DNA of 64,000 bases from DATBGO01 sp050011895 (GTDB taxonomy: Bacteria; Actinomycetota; Actinomycetes; Streptosporangiales; Streptosporangiaceae), in contig JBEKIF010000001.1 in NCBI GenBank assembly GCA_050011895.1, forward strand, positions 198,497 to 262,496, read 5' to 3'. Every line of letters begins with the position of its first letter. Within the stretch, counting starts at the first letter, position 1. This document shows, one piece after another, positions 27,796 to 39,247 of the stretch. The notes under the pieces are model-generated. The model was not told where the DNA came from and made no database searches. It saw only the letters and a list, made by a program, of their open reading frames with translations. A program made the translations under genes and the position numbers.

Positions 27796-28056
27796 TCATT
27801 TGATGAAGAACGGGACCGCGATGCCGATCAGCGCGAGCGCCTCGGTCAGCGCGAACCCGATCCACATGTACGTGGTGATGATTCCCGTCGCCTCAGGCTG
27901 GCGGGCCATCCCCTCAATAGCATGACCGAAGACCAGGCCGATGCCTACGCCCGGGCCGATCGCGGCCAGGCCGTAGACGAGCGCGCCGAGGTTCTTGATG
28001 CTGATGTTGAGGTTGGTGGTGGTGCCCGCCGCCAGCAGGGTGGCCAGTGGATGCAT
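27796..28056 (-). CDS. atpE: ATP synthase c subunit
   Basis: An 86-aa proteolipid: two transmembrane helices joined by the polar loop ARQPEAT. The first helix has the glycine motif AAIGPGVGIGLVFG, and the second the ion-binding Glu in IGFALTEALALIG. The c ring carries protons through the membrane. Confidence 0.96.
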   Translation of the reverse strand: MHPLATLLAAGTTTNLNISIKNLGALVYGLAAIGPGVGIGLVFGHAIEGMARQPEATGIITTYMWIGFALTEALALIGIAVPFFIK

Positions 28057-28131
28057 GTGTCGTTTCTTTCTCTCCGGTCGGCGGCACTTCCCGCCGTGGC
28101 TCTTGTTGCGTCGGTTCAGGGCTGAGTCGGT

Positions 28132-28941
28132 TCAGTGTGATGACTCCATCGCGTCCGCGAAGTAAAAGGCGGTCAGCGTGGTGAAGATGAAGGCCTGCAG
28201 CGCCTGGATCAGCACCTCGAGCCCGGTCAGGATGATCGTCATGACGAACGAGGTCGCCGCGAACAGCAGCCCGATCGAGGCGCTGAACAGGTACCAGGAG
28301 GCCAGCGCGAACACCAGCAGCAGCAGGTGGCCGGCCAGCATGTTGGCGAACAGCCGGATGGTGAGGGTGAACGGCCGCACGATAATGTTCGACAGCAGCT
28401 CGATCGGGCTCAGCAGCGGCAGGATCCACCATGGCGCGCCGGGCGGCACCGCCATGTTCTTGAAGTAGCCGAGCGCCCCCTGGTGCTTGATGCCCAGGGT
28501 GATATAGGTGATCCAGACCATCAAGGTCAGTCCGAGCGGGAACGCGATCTTCGACGTCGCGGGGAACTGCGCCAGCGGGATGATCCCCATGATGTTCATG
28601 AACCAGACGAAGAAGAACAGCGCCACAAGGAACGGCAGGAAGCCGTCGCCCTTCTTGCCGAGCTGCGGACGCAGTATCTGGTCCCTGACGAACAGCACGC
28701 CGAGCTCGGCGACGTTCTGCGCGCCGCGCGGGACGAGCTTCGGGTTGCGGAAGGCGAACCCGAAGAAACCCACCACGATGCCCGCGCAGATCACCGCGAG
28801 CAGCATCGGCTTGGTGAAGTGGAAGCTGCCGATGGAGAAGATCGGCTTAAAGAAGAAGTAGTCGATCGACGGGGCCGGGTATCCGCAGCCGGTGAAGATG
28901 TGGCATCCGCTGGCCGTCGTGATCGCGTGGATGTCACTCAC
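28132..28941 (-). CDS. atpB: ATP synthase a subunit
   Basis: A 269-aa membrane subunit that forms the proton half-channels against the c ring. The essential Arg lies in PFTLTIRLFANMLAGH, and the last helix contains ALQAFIFTTLTAFYFADA. Six hydrophobic segments are visible. The first residues (MSDIHAITTASGCHIF) are poorly conserved, so a slightly later start is possible. Confidence 0.95.
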   Translation of the reverse strand: MSDIHAITTASGCHIFTGCGYPAPSIDYFFFKPIFSIGSFHFTKPMLLAVICAGIVVGFFGFAFRNPKLVPRGAQNVAELGVLFVRDQILRPQLGKKGDGFLPFLVALFFFVWFMNIMGIIPLAQFPATSKIAFPLGLTLMVWITYITLGIKHQGALGYFKNMAVPPGAPWWILPLLSPIELLSNIIVRPFTLTIRLFANMLAGHLLLLVFALASWYLFSASIGLLFAATSFVMTIILTGLEVLIQALQAFIFTTLTAFYFADAMESSH

Positions 28942-29047
28942 GGTGTGTACCTCCGGCTGGTCGCGCTGTCATTCTGTGGGCCGCCCGGACGCGTCGGCTT
29001 CCGCGACGTCCGGGAACGCCGGGTCCGGGTGTCCCGCTCGCGCGCGG

Positions 29048-29281
29048 TCAGGACGGTCGTGCGTACCGGAAGATGATGAGCGCGATCGCCAGGGCGAGGC
29101 CGAGCAGCATCCCGGCCGGGAACAGCGCTGATATCCCGGTCCATCGCCCGATCAGCCAGCCGGCCCCGCCGTAGACGGCCATTCCCCCGATCAGATAGCT
29201 GGTGACCGCCCAGCCAGCACTCGCGCTCGGCGGCCCTGGCGAATAGTTCTTGTCCGGCGGCTTGTTGTCCTTGCCGCTCAT
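29048..29281 (-). CDS. AtpZ/AtpI-like small membrane protein
   Basis: A 77-aa protein with a polar N-terminus and two helices (WAVTSYLIGGMAVYGGAGWLIG and MLLGLALAIALIIF). Size, topology and position before atpB match the AtpZ family, thought to help c-ring assembly or ion supply. It lies between the 134-aa membrane protein and atpB. Confidence 0.75.
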   Translation of the reverse strand: MSGKDNKPPDKNYSPGPPSASAGWAVTSYLIGGMAVYGGAGWLIGRWTGISALFPAGMLLGLALAIALIIFRYARPS

Positions 29282-29369
29282 CGCAGGCTGGCCGCCGCCG
29301 GGAGCCAGCCGCCACAGCCTTGCGCGTGGGCCGCGGTACGCCGTCCAGGTCCTGTATGTGCCGCACGGG

Positions 29370-29774
29370 TCACCGTTCCCGGTCCGGCTGGACGTACAGC
29401 ATCTTCCGCCGCAAGGACCACATCACCTGCGCCGCGCTGTAGGCGAGGATGCAGACGATCGCGGTCAGGCCGAACATCCGGGGATTGAAAGCGGTCGAAC
29501 CCTGGAACCGCCCCACGAGGAAGAGCAGGATGACAATCTTGATGAGATATGTGCTGAGTGCGGTCACCATCATGGCCTGCGGGCTCACCCGCGCCGCGCG
29601 GCCCACGGCGATCATGCTGATGCCGAAGAAGACGGCGACCAGGCCCACCCCGATCGCGGCTCCGATCAGCGCCTTACTGCCGCCCAGACCAGCAGCGAGC
29701 CCGACCATGACCGCGCCGACGGCGGCAGTTACGACTGCCGACCGGCGGACGATCCAGGCATAGTCTGGCAGCAT
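29370..29774 (-). CDS. ATP synthase protein I-like membrane protein
   Basis: A 134-aa protein with four hydrophobic segments (about 12-32, 35-55, 66-88, 98-118) at the head of the ATP synthase operon, the usual place of atpI-like genes. Similarity is by topology and position; no signature is sharp. The 251-bp gap upstream (29775-30025) carries the likely operon promoter and no gene. Confidence 0.7.
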   Translation of the reverse strand: MLPDYAWIVRRSAVVTAAVGAVMVGLAAGLGGSKALIGAAIGVGLVAVFFGISMIAVGRAARVSPQAMMVTALSTYLIKIVILLFLVGRFQGSTAFNPRMFGLTAIVCILAYSAAQVMWSLRRKMLYVQPDRER

Positions 29775-30025
29775 CTAATCGGCTCCGGGGGAACTCGACG
29801 GGAACAGGTCGGTCTGCGGGGACGATCGACTGCCCGAGCCGGTGCCCGGGTGGCACCGGACCGCCGACCCGCAAGTGCGGCGGGGCAGCATCGTCAGGTG
29901 ACCGAAACGTATCACGGGCCTCGAACTCGTCTGCGAGTGGGTGCTCGTGAAAGATATCACAAGCTCTCCGGCCACGGGTTCGGTAAGTGACCTTAAGTCA
30001 CGAATGCACCGTTCCGCTTGGGCGT

Positions 30026-31519
30026 CTAGCGCCACCGCGGATCGGTCAGCGCCTGCACGGCCAGCACGGTAGTCGGCGTGTCCGGGCCCGCCGCCGGCTG
30101 GCCAGTTCCCGCTGCCGGGGACCGGCCGGGCGGGTCCGTTATGGGCTGACCGGGCGCGTCCGTTATCGCCTGCCCGGGCGCGTCCGTCATGGCCTGCCCG
30201 GGCGCGTCCGTCATGGCCTGCCCGTTCGCGTCCGTCGTGGCCTGCCCGTTCGCGTCCGCCAGAAGCTGGCCGTTCGCGTCCGTCATGGCCTGCCCGTTCG
30301 CGTCCGCCAGAAGCTGGCCGTTCGCGTCCGTCACGGCCTGCCCGGCCGTTACCGAGGCCGGCTGGCTGATAGCTGGCCCGCGCCGGCCGCGGGCCCCGCG
30401 CGGCCGCTTCCACCAGCGCAGCCGGGGCATGGACATCAGCAGCAGCGCGAGCACGGCCGCCAGGGTCGCCACCGCGAACACGAACACCTGCGTATTCGCG
30501 ACGGACAGCCAGACCACCGTTCCGGCGAACAGCGCCGCCCACAGGTACATGATCAGCACGCTCAGCCGGTGCGAGTGACCGATGTCGAGCAGCCGGTGAT
30601 GCAAGTGCCGCCGATCCGCGGCGAACGGCGACAAACCTGCCCTGGTCCGCCGGATCACCGCGAGCAGCAGGTCAGCGTACGGGATCACCAGGATCGCGGC
30701 GGGCAGCAGCAGCGGCAGCACCTCGGGGAACCTGTTCAGCGTGGCGGTCTTGTAGTTGACCAGGCTCCAGTAGTTCAGCGAGGCGATGCTCGAGATCGGC
30801 GTGTAGGCGAGCAGCAGCCCGAGCAGCATCGCGCCGGTGTCACCCATGAAGATCCTGGCCGGATAGAAATTGTGCGGCAGGAAACCGAGGCACGCCCCGG
30901 CCACCAGCGCCGCAGCCAGTGCCGGGCCAGCCTGATCGGTAATGCCGGTCACGCGGGTGAGCTTGAAGTAATAGACGAAGAACGAGAGCGCGGCGATGCA
31001 CACGATCCCGGCCGCCAGGCCATCGAGGCCGTCGATGAAATTGACCGCGTTAATGGTGGCGACCACGACCAGGATGGTCAGCGCGGTCGCCTCGTTCGGG
31101 GTCAGGATCAGCGCTCCGCCGCCCGGCTCGGGCAGCCAGGCGAGCTGGGCGCCGCTCCAGACCAGGATCGCGGCGGCGGCCACCTGGCCGGCCAGCTTGC
31201 TGATCGGGTTGAGGCCCCACCGGTCGTCGACAGCGCCAACCGCCACGATCAGGCCGCCTGCCAGCAGCAGGCCGGCCCCCATCCGGCTGCCTTGGAACAC
31301 GTTCCCGCGCAGCGGCTCGACCTGGCTGGCCACCATGAGCCCGGCCGCCAGGCCGGCATATATGGCCAGCCCGCCGAGCAGCGGGATGGGTACGACGTGC
31401 ACATCCCGGTCCCTGGCGGCATGCATCGCGCCGACCGAGATCGCCACGCGGCGCACCAGCGGCGTGAGCAGATAGGTGACAGCAGCCGTAACGAGAAGCG
31501 TCAGACCGTACTCACGCAC
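30026..31519 (-). CDS. MraY/WecA family polyprenyl-phosphate sugar-1-phosphate transferase
   Basis: A 497-aa integral membrane enzyme that transfers a sugar-1-phosphate, probably GlcNAc-1-P, from UDP to undecaprenyl or decaprenyl phosphate. Family motifs: AVGAVDDRWGL (DDxxG), NFIDGLDGLAAG, the Asp in ARIFMGDTGAM and the HLHHRLL motif of the WecA branch. Eleven helices are visible to residue 365. The cytoplasmic tail (about 385-497) is unusual: octapeptide repeats of the type AMTDANGQ and LLADANGQ. In actinobacteria the gene upstream of the atp operon begins envelope polymer synthesis. Confidence 0.9.
   Translation of the reverse strand: MREYGLTLLVTAAVTYLLTPLVRRVAISVGAMHAARDRDVHVVPIPLLGGLAIYAGLAAGLMVASQVEPLRGNVFQGSRMGAGLLLAGGLIVAVGAVDDRWGLNPISKLAGQVAAAAILVWSGAQLAWLPEPGGGALILTPNEATALTILVVVATINAVNFIDGLDGLAAGIVCIAALSFFVYYFKLTRVTGITDQAGPALAAALVAGACLGFLPHNFYPARIFMGDTGAMLLGLLLAYTPISSIASLNYWSLVNYKTATLNRFPEVLPLLLPAAILVIPYADLLLAVIRRTRAGLSPFAADRRHLHHRLLDIGHSHRLSVLIMYLWAALFAGTVVWLSVANTQVFVFAVATLAAVLALLLMSMPRLRWWKRPRGARGRRGPAISQPASVTAGQAVTDANGQLLADANGQAMTDANGQLLADANGQATTDANGQAMTDAPGQAMTDAPGQAITDAPGQPITDPPGRSPAAGTGQPAAGPDTPTTVLAVQALTDPRWR
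30126..30345. repeat. 24-bp tandem repeats coding the WecA-like C-tail
   Basis: About nine 24-bp units in frame, giving Thr-Asp-Ala-[Asn/Pro]-Gly-Gln-x-x octapeptides, with alternating AM and LL variants. The repeat has drifted at its 3' end to TDAPGQ and TDPPGR. Confidence 0.8.
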
Positions 31520-31671
31520 GGTCCTTCACCACGTCCGGCCGGCTTCTACAGGCATTAGAGCAACTCTAGAACACCGGGTCACCTGCCGGGCCGGGTGCGC
31601 GGGCAGCGACCGGGCCTGCGCCGGGGCCAGGACCCGGCGCGCACGCTGTCGGCCGGCTGCACCGGGCAAGG

Positions 31672-32334
31672 TCAACCGCCTGACCCGGCGTCATCGACGG
31701 TGACCAGGGCCGTCACCTCGCGGAGCCGCCCGATGGAGACCACTCCGAGGCGGAGCAGCCGCGGCGTCGTACCGGTGAGGTCGACGATGGTGGAGGGAAC
31801 GTCACCTGCGCACGGTCCCCCGTCCAGGTAGACGGAGACGACGTCGCCCAGCTCCTGCGCGGCCTGGTCCGCCGTGATGGCGGGCGGCGACCCGCTGCGG
31901 TTGGCGCTGCTGACCGCGAGCGGTCCCGTCTCCTTGAGCAGCTCGAGCGCGACAGGGTGCAGCGGCATGCGCACCGCTACCGTGCCGCGGGTGTCGCCAA
32001 GATCCCAGTTCAGCGTCCGGCTGGCCCGGCAGACCAGGGTCAGGCCGCCGGGCCAGAACTCCTCGATGAGGTCATGGCCGTAGGTCCCGAAGTCCTCGAC
32101 CAGCGCGGAGGCCGCGCGGACCGTCCCGACCAGCACCGGAGGCGGCATCTCCCGGCCGCGCCCCTTGGCCGCGAGCAACCCGGCGACCGCCGCCGGATGA
32201 AACGCGTCGGCACCCACCCCGTACACCGTGTCCGTCGGCAGGACCACCAGCTCGCCGGTGCGCAGCGCGGTGGCCGCCGCCGCCAGGCCCTCGCTTCGCT
32301 GCCCGGCGTCTGCGCAGTCATACCTGGCACTCAT
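31672..32334 (-). CDS. tsaC: L-threonylcarbamoyladenylate synthase (Sua5/TsaC/YrdC)
   Basis: A 220-aa enzyme of the YrdC/Sua5 family that makes threonylcarbamoyl-AMP for the t6A modification of tRNAs reading ANN codons. Visible features are the ATP/threonine site VVLPTDTVYGVGADAF, the LLAAKGRGREMPPPVLVG segment (KxR motif), FWPGGLTLV, VAVRMPLHPV and the SSANRSGSPP loop. Only the short YrdC module is present. It lies 6 bases after prmC and is probably co-transcribed. Confidence 0.92.
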   Translation of the reverse strand: MSARYDCADAGQRSEGLAAAATALRTGELVVLPTDTVYGVGADAFHPAAVAGLLAAKGRGREMPPPVLVGTVRAASALVEDFGTYGHDLIEEFWPGGLTLVCRASRTLNWDLGDTRGTVAVRMPLHPVALELLKETGPLAVSSANRSGSPPAITADQAAQELGDVVSVYLDGGPCAGDVPSTIVDLTGTTPRLLRLGVVSIGRLREVTALVTVDDAGSGG

Positions 32335-32340
32335 GGCCGC

Positions 32341-33201
32341 TCATCCTGCCACAGCGGTGACGAAGCGGTCCCGGCCGGCGAGGTCGGTGTGGTTGCGGGT
32401 GTGCCGCCAGCCGTTCTCCTCCGCGAAGACCCAGTAGACGGCCGCGCCCTGCGGCGCGCCATGCTCGACGGCGACCAGGCCGCCGGGGCGGAGCAGCCTG
32501 GCGGCCACCCGCTCGACCACCCTGATCGCGTCCAGCCCGTCCGCGCCGCCCCATAGTGCCGTCGCCGGATCGTACTCGCCGACTTCCGGTGGAACCCAGG
32601 AGCCAAACGGGATGTAGGGCGGATTGCTGATGACCAGGTCCAGCCCGCCGTCAAGATCAGAGAGCACGGCGCTGAAGTCGCCGCCATGCACGGTGATCCG
32701 CCCGGCGATGTGCGGCGCTGCCGCAACGCACCTGGTGACGTTCCGCTCCGCCCAGCCGCGGGCCAGCGGATCCGCCTCCACCGCGTGCACCTGGGCCCGC
32801 GGCACCTCCTGAGCGATGGCCAGTGCGATCGCCCCCGATCCGGTGCCGAGGTCGGCCACCACCGGTTCGGCGTTGTCCATCTTCCGCAGCTCGTCGATCG
32901 CCCAGCCGGTCATCACCTCGGTCTCCTGGCGCGGCACGAACACGCCGGGACCAACCTCGAGGTCCAGATAGCGGAAATAGGCCAGCCCGGTGATGTGCTG
33001 CAGCGGCTCGCGGGACGCCCGCCGCGCGACGTCGTCCCAGTACCGCGCGTCGAACGCGGCATCGGGCACCGTGTGCAGCGCACTCCTGGCCACGCCGTGC
33101 ACGTGCGCGGCGATCAGCTCGGCGTCGGCCCGCGGCGACTCCACTCCGGCCTCGGCCAAGCGCGCGGTGGCCATGGCGATCTCGTCGACCAGCAGGCTCA
33201 T
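32341..33201 (-). CDS. prmC: release factor N5-glutamine methyltransferase
   Basis: A 286-aa SAM-dependent methyltransferase that methylates the Gln of the GGQ motif in release factors. N-terminal helical domain, then the SAM motif VADLGTGSGAIALAIA and the catalytic NPPY in VISNPPYIPFG, with FVPRQETEVM before it. It follows prfA, its substrate's gene, with a 66-bp gap. Confidence 0.95.
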   Translation of the reverse strand: MSLLVDEIAMATARLAEAGVESPRADAELIAAHVHGVARSALHTVPDAAFDARYWDDVARRASREPLQHITGLAYFRYLDLEVGPGVFVPRQETEVMTGWAIDELRKMDNAEPVVADLGTGSGAIALAIAQEVPRAQVHAVEADPLARGWAERNVTRCVAAAPHIAGRITVHGGDFSAVLSDLDGGLDLVISNPPYIPFGSWVPPEVGEYDPATALWGGADGLDAIRVVERVAARLLRPGGLVAVEHGAPQGAAVYWVFAEENGWRHTRNHTDLAGRDRFVTAVAG

Positions 33202-33267
33202 CGCAGCGGCCTGCTCTCGGCAGGTCCCCGGCCCGCCAGGGCAAGCCGACCGGGCAGCACCGATCCG

Positions 33268-34353
33268 TCAGGCGACATCGGCGGCCGCGAGCTTCTCCGC
33301 GCGGTCGGCTTGCACCAGCGCGCCGATGACCGCGCCCAGGTCCCCGTCGATGACCTGGTCCAGGTTGTACGCCTTGTAACCGACGCGATGGTCGGAGATC
33401 CGGTTTTCCGGGAAGTTGTAGGTGCGGACCCGCTGCGACCTGTCGACAGTGGCGACCTGGCTGCGGCGCTCGGCCGCCGCGTGCGCGGCCGCTTCCTCCT
33501 GCGCCTGGGCGAGCAGCCGGGCGCGCAGGATCCGCATCGCCTGCTCCTTGTTCTGGAGCTGGCTTTTCTCGTTCTGGCAGGACACCACGATGCCGGTGGG
33601 CAGGTGCGTGATCCGGACGGCGGAATCGGTGGTGTTGACGCTCTGGCCGCCTGGCCCCGACGAGCGGAACACGTCCACCCGCAGATCGCCCGGGTCGATG
33701 GTGACCTCGACGGGATCGGCCTCCGGCATCACCAGAACCCCGGCCGCCGAGGTGTGGATACGGCCCTGGGATTCGGTGACCGGAACCCGCTGCACCCGGT
33801 GCACGCCGCCTTCGTACTTCAGCCGCGCCCAGGCGCCATCGCCGCCCGCCGCGGCGCGGCTGCGGCCGGGCGACTTGACCGCGACCGTCGCATCCTTGTA
33901 GCCGCCGAGCCCCGTCATGGTCGAGTCGAGGATCTCGGTCTTCCAGCCCTGCCGCTCCGCGAACCGCAGGTACATCCGGAGCAGGTCGCCGGCGAACAGC
34001 GCGGACTCCTCGCCGCCCTCGCCGGCCTTTACCTCAAGGATGACGTCCCTGGCGTCGTTGGCGTCCCTGGGGACGAGCAGCTGGCGCAGCCGCTCCTCGA
34101 CCTCCGCGCGCCGCCGCCCGAGCTGCTCAGCCTCGGCGGCGAACGACGCGTCCTCCCCGGCCAGCTCGACCGCGGTGGTCTCGTCGGCCCGGATCTCCTG
34201 CCACTCGTTGTACGCATGCACGACCGGGCCGAGCTCCCCATAGCGCCGTCCAAGTGCCCTGGCGCGTTCGGGGTCGGAGTGGACCGCGGGGTCGGCGAGA
34301 TCACGCTCCAGGGCCGCATACTCGCTGGCCAGCTCCGCGAGCCGGTCGAACAC
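33268..34353 (-). CDS. prfA: peptide chain release factor 1
   Basis: A 361-aa class I release factor recognising UAA and UAG. The peptidyl-tRNA hydrolysis motif is SSGPGGQSVNTTDSAVRI; GEGGEESALFAGDLLRMY and the C-terminal VATVDRSQRVRTYNFPENRISDHRVG are conserved. Length is normal. Confidence 0.96.
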   Translation of the reverse strand: MFDRLAELASEYAALERDLADPAVHSDPERARALGRRYGELGPVVHAYNEWQEIRADETTAVELAGEDASFAAEAEQLGRRRAEVEERLRQLLVPRDANDARDVILEVKAGEGGEESALFAGDLLRMYLRFAERQGWKTEILDSTMTGLGGYKDATVAVKSPGRSRAAAGGDGAWARLKYEGGVHRVQRVPVTESQGRIHTSAAGVLVMPEADPVEVTIDPGDLRVDVFRSSGPGGQSVNTTDSAVRITHLPTGIVVSCQNEKSQLQNKEQAMRILRARLLAQAQEEAAAHAAAERRSQVATVDRSQRVRTYNFPENRISDHRVGYKAYNLDQVIDGDLGAVIGALVQADRAEKLAAADVA

Positions 34354-34449
34354 CGCAGTCCTCTCAGAAAACGTTGCCGCGAATCCGCCGGCTGGCGGCC
34401 AGGCGGACCCGCGGTTAGATCATGACGTTCCGGCGCGGGATCAGCGGGC

Positions 34450-34671
34450 TTACTTGTCGCCCGACGGCTTCTTACCGAAGCGCCGCTCGAACCTGGCGAC
34501 CCGGCCACCGGTGTCCAGGATCTTCTGCTTACCGGTGTAGAACGGATGGCAGCTCGAGCAGATGTCGGCGTGGATCACGCCGTTCTTAGCCGTGCTGCGG
34601 GTGGTGAAGGTGTTCCCGCAGGTGCAGGTCACCGTGGTTACCACGTAGTCCGGGTGAATATCAGGCTTCAT
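34450..34671 (-). CDS. rpmE: 50S ribosomal protein L31
   Basis: A 73-aa zinc-binding L31: MKPDIHPDYV start, CTCGNTF and ICSSCHPFYTGKQK. The Cys residues coordinate zinc, which distinguishes this form from the Cys-less paralogue used in zinc shortage. Confidence 0.96.
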   Translation of the reverse strand: MKPDIHPDYVVTTVTCTCGNTFTTRSTAKNGVIHADICSSCHPFYTGKQKILDTGGRVARFERRFGKKPSGDK

Positions 34672-34834
34672 GTCGTGACTCCTGGGCTCTGGCGGTCGCC
34701 GGGTCGCCTCGCCGCGCGCCTGACGCGACGGGCGTGAACCGGTACCGCACTATCGTCGGCATACCAGTGTGCCAGACCCTGCAACAGGTTCCAGGGCCTG
34801 CTCATTCCCGTATCCGGCCGGCCAGGGCGGACTC

Positions 34835-34864
34835 CCGGCCGGCCGGAACGGGCCAGCCGGCCGG
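34835..34864 (-). terminator. hairpin after rho
   Basis: CCGGCCGGC (34835-34843) and GCCGGCCGG (34856-34864) are complementary around 12 bases, immediately after the rho stop codon on the minus strand. Confidence 0.6.
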
Positions 34865-34865
34865 C

Positions 34866-37220
<2,355 letters not shown>

Positions 37221-38054
37221 GAGGGGTCCTTCCCAGGGCGCGGACACCGGCCGGATGGGCAGCCGGTGTGACCCGCTATGACGGCCCGGCTGATCTGCCA
37301 GGGCAATTCTTGTGCTATGTGCCATCCCCGTGCCTTCTCGCATGTGGCAATCGCCGCCATGCGCAATCCATCGTCCGCGGCCAGCGTCGAAGAGGGAGGC
37401 TCGCGGTGAGCCCAGACGGCGGGGCAGGCTCGCCATGGCCGTCCAGGTGAGTTCTCGGAGCCGCAGGCCCTAAGAACTCCCAGGCAGCGCCCATGGCTAC
37501 GGTGACCCATGGGCCGTCCGGTCCCACTCGTTTCCGCCGCGCCCTGTCCACTCCTGGCGGGGGTGGAGGTATGACAGAAGGTGGCTGTCCGTCGAAGCTG
37601 CAGGCCGCCGCTGGTTGCGGGTTGGCCTGACAGCAGGCAGGCGAGCACCGGTCCCCGTAGCGGGGCGTCTGGTGCAGCACCAAGCTTAACACCAAGAGAG
37701 CCCAAGGCATTCCTTCAGGCTGTGCGTTATCAGCGGGAGAAGCCGACAGAGTAGGCGCAAGCCTCGGAAGGCTCCGATGACACTCCCCGGGCGGGTACCC
37801 ACCGAGGCGCTTCACCCGGCCGCCACGCAGTGGCGCGCGTCCCGGCTAGCGGACTGGAGGCTTCGCCTTGGCTGTCGACATCCAGGGGGCTTACATGCCA
37901 TGCAGTACCCGTTTCGCTGGCGCTTGAACCGCCCGGCCGGCAATCCCTGACATGGTCGCCCGTTTTGGTGCGGTTGACCCGCGAATTTACTTGAGCCGCC
38001 CAGTTCTTACCAGTATGCCGGGCGCCGACCTGGGATAACGCGCCGCGCGCCCGG
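37221..38054. other. 834-bp gap upstream of rho, no gene seen
   Basis: No reading frame here looks coding: the open ones are low-complexity and lack ribosome sites. In many actinobacteria lysA/hom/thrC/thrB lie between the NrtL-type gene and rho; they are absent. On the minus strand GAGTTCT and AGAACTC can pair around 37450-37480, about 240 bases before the rho start, so part of the gap may be a long rho leader. An accACC-rich stem-like stretch also occurs around 37640-37690. Confidence 0.45.
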
Positions 38055-39188
38055 TCACATGCGGTCCGGCGGGTCGATCCCGAGGAGCCGCAGCCCGGCC
38101 CCGAGCGCGGCGCCCGCCGCCGATGCAAGCCACAACCTGGCCCGGACGCCCGCCGCGTCCGGCGGGGCGGACCTGCCCATGAACGGCAGCGCCGGGCAGT
38201 GCTCCCGGCAGTCGAGATAGGCCCCGGCCAGGCCCTCGAGGTAGCGGGCGAACTCATGCGGCTGGCAGCGCCTGGCCGCCCCGGCGGCGCGTTCAGGCAG
38301 CCACGAGATGCCGTAGAGAAGGTCGAGTTCGGGCGCCATGGAAAGCCGCCCCTGCACAAAGCCGCCGGGCTCGCCGCGCCGCAAACCGAGATCACCGGCC
38401 CAGCGCAGGGTGGCAGTAGCATCCGCCGCGGCCAGGCAAACCGCGAAGAACGAGTTGCCGGGCACATGCTGAACGGCTGACCGGGCGTCGATCTGCCCCG
38501 CCCGGCCGGTCCGCGTCCTGGCCAAGGCATAACGAATGGCATCGGCACCCGCGAATGCCACGGCCGCCGCGACCGGGCCCGCCGGCCCGGCGGGACCGGG
38601 CCCGTGCGGCCCCTCCGGCCTGCTCCCGACGAGGCCAGCCGGCGTGGCGGGACGGGCGCCGACGGGCCGTTCTATCCCGGTTTTGAAGTTGACCTGGGCA
38701 CCAGCCGCCGCGGCTAGCCGGCCCGTCGCAAGGTCGGTCACCTGCTGCCAGGCTTGTGCCCAGGTAGCCGCTGCGGCCAGGTCGGCGTCGGCCGGCGCGG
38801 ACCGCAGGACGCCGCGGAGAGCCTCGCTGCGGGTGCAGCCGTCGCCCGCCTGCGCCACCCGGACGGCCAGAGCGGCGAGGGTCTCGGCGGTCACCGCGAC
38901 GGTGAGGTAGCCGCCGCCGGTGACGGACGCGGCAGCGATCCAGCTGACGCGCCGGACCCTGGCCGCCAGCAGCGCCGCTATCGTGGCCGCGTCCAGGCCC
39001 GCCGCCTCGGCCATGGCGAACGGCAGCGTGGTCGCATAGGTGCCAGGTGCGCCGCCCGCCCCCGGAGGCGCCGGCCGCCACGTGCCCGCGGTGCTGGCGC
39101 GGGCCCCGGCGCCGGCCGGCAGCTCGCCCGCGGCGATCGCGGCCGTGACCGCGCTGGCCAGCTCCGCGCCGATGTCCCCGGGAATCAC
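38055..39188 (-). CDS. nrtL: ArgS-related anticodon-binding protein (NrtL type)
   Basis: A 377-aa protein resembling arginyl-tRNA synthetase without its catalytic core. The N-terminus looks like the Add-1 domain (MIPGDIGAELASAVTAAI, then YATTLPFAMAEAAGLD), and the C-terminal half is a DALR-type anticodon-binding helix bundle ending LRLLGIDPPDRM, as in ArgRS. No HIGH or KMSKS motif is present. Such proteins occur next to argS in Streptomyces under the name NrtL. The middle has a Gly/Pro-rich insertion (about 190-215). Function is unknown; it is likely tRNA-Arg-related, and tRNA-Arg is encoded 580 bp away. Confidence 0.82.
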   Translation of the reverse strand: MIPGDIGAELASAVTAAIAAGELPAGAGARASTAGTWRPAPPGAGGAPGTYATTLPFAMAEAAGLDAATIAALLAARVRRVSWIAAASVTGGGYLTVAVTAETLAALAVRVAQAGDGCTRSEALRGVLRSAPADADLAAAATWAQAWQQVTDLATGRLAAAAGAQVNFKTGIERPVGARPATPAGLVGSRPEGPHGPGPAGPAGPVAAAVAFAGADAIRYALARTRTGRAGQIDARSAVQHVPGNSFFAVCLAAADATATLRWAGDLGLRRGEPGGFVQGRLSMAPELDLLYGISWLPERAAGAARRCQPHEFARYLEGLAGAYLDCREHCPALPFMGRSAPPDAAGVRARLWLASAAGAALGAGLRLLGIDPPDRM

Positions 39189-39247
39189 AGGCCCAGGCTA
39201 CGAGCGGGCGAAGGCGGCGGGGCCTGATCAGGCGACGCGCCGGCGGG

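Noticed and set aside
29987..31558. Plus-strand frame opposite the WecA-like gene
   Set aside because: Antisense to a gene with full MraY/WecA motifs; its repeats mirror the octapeptide repeats.
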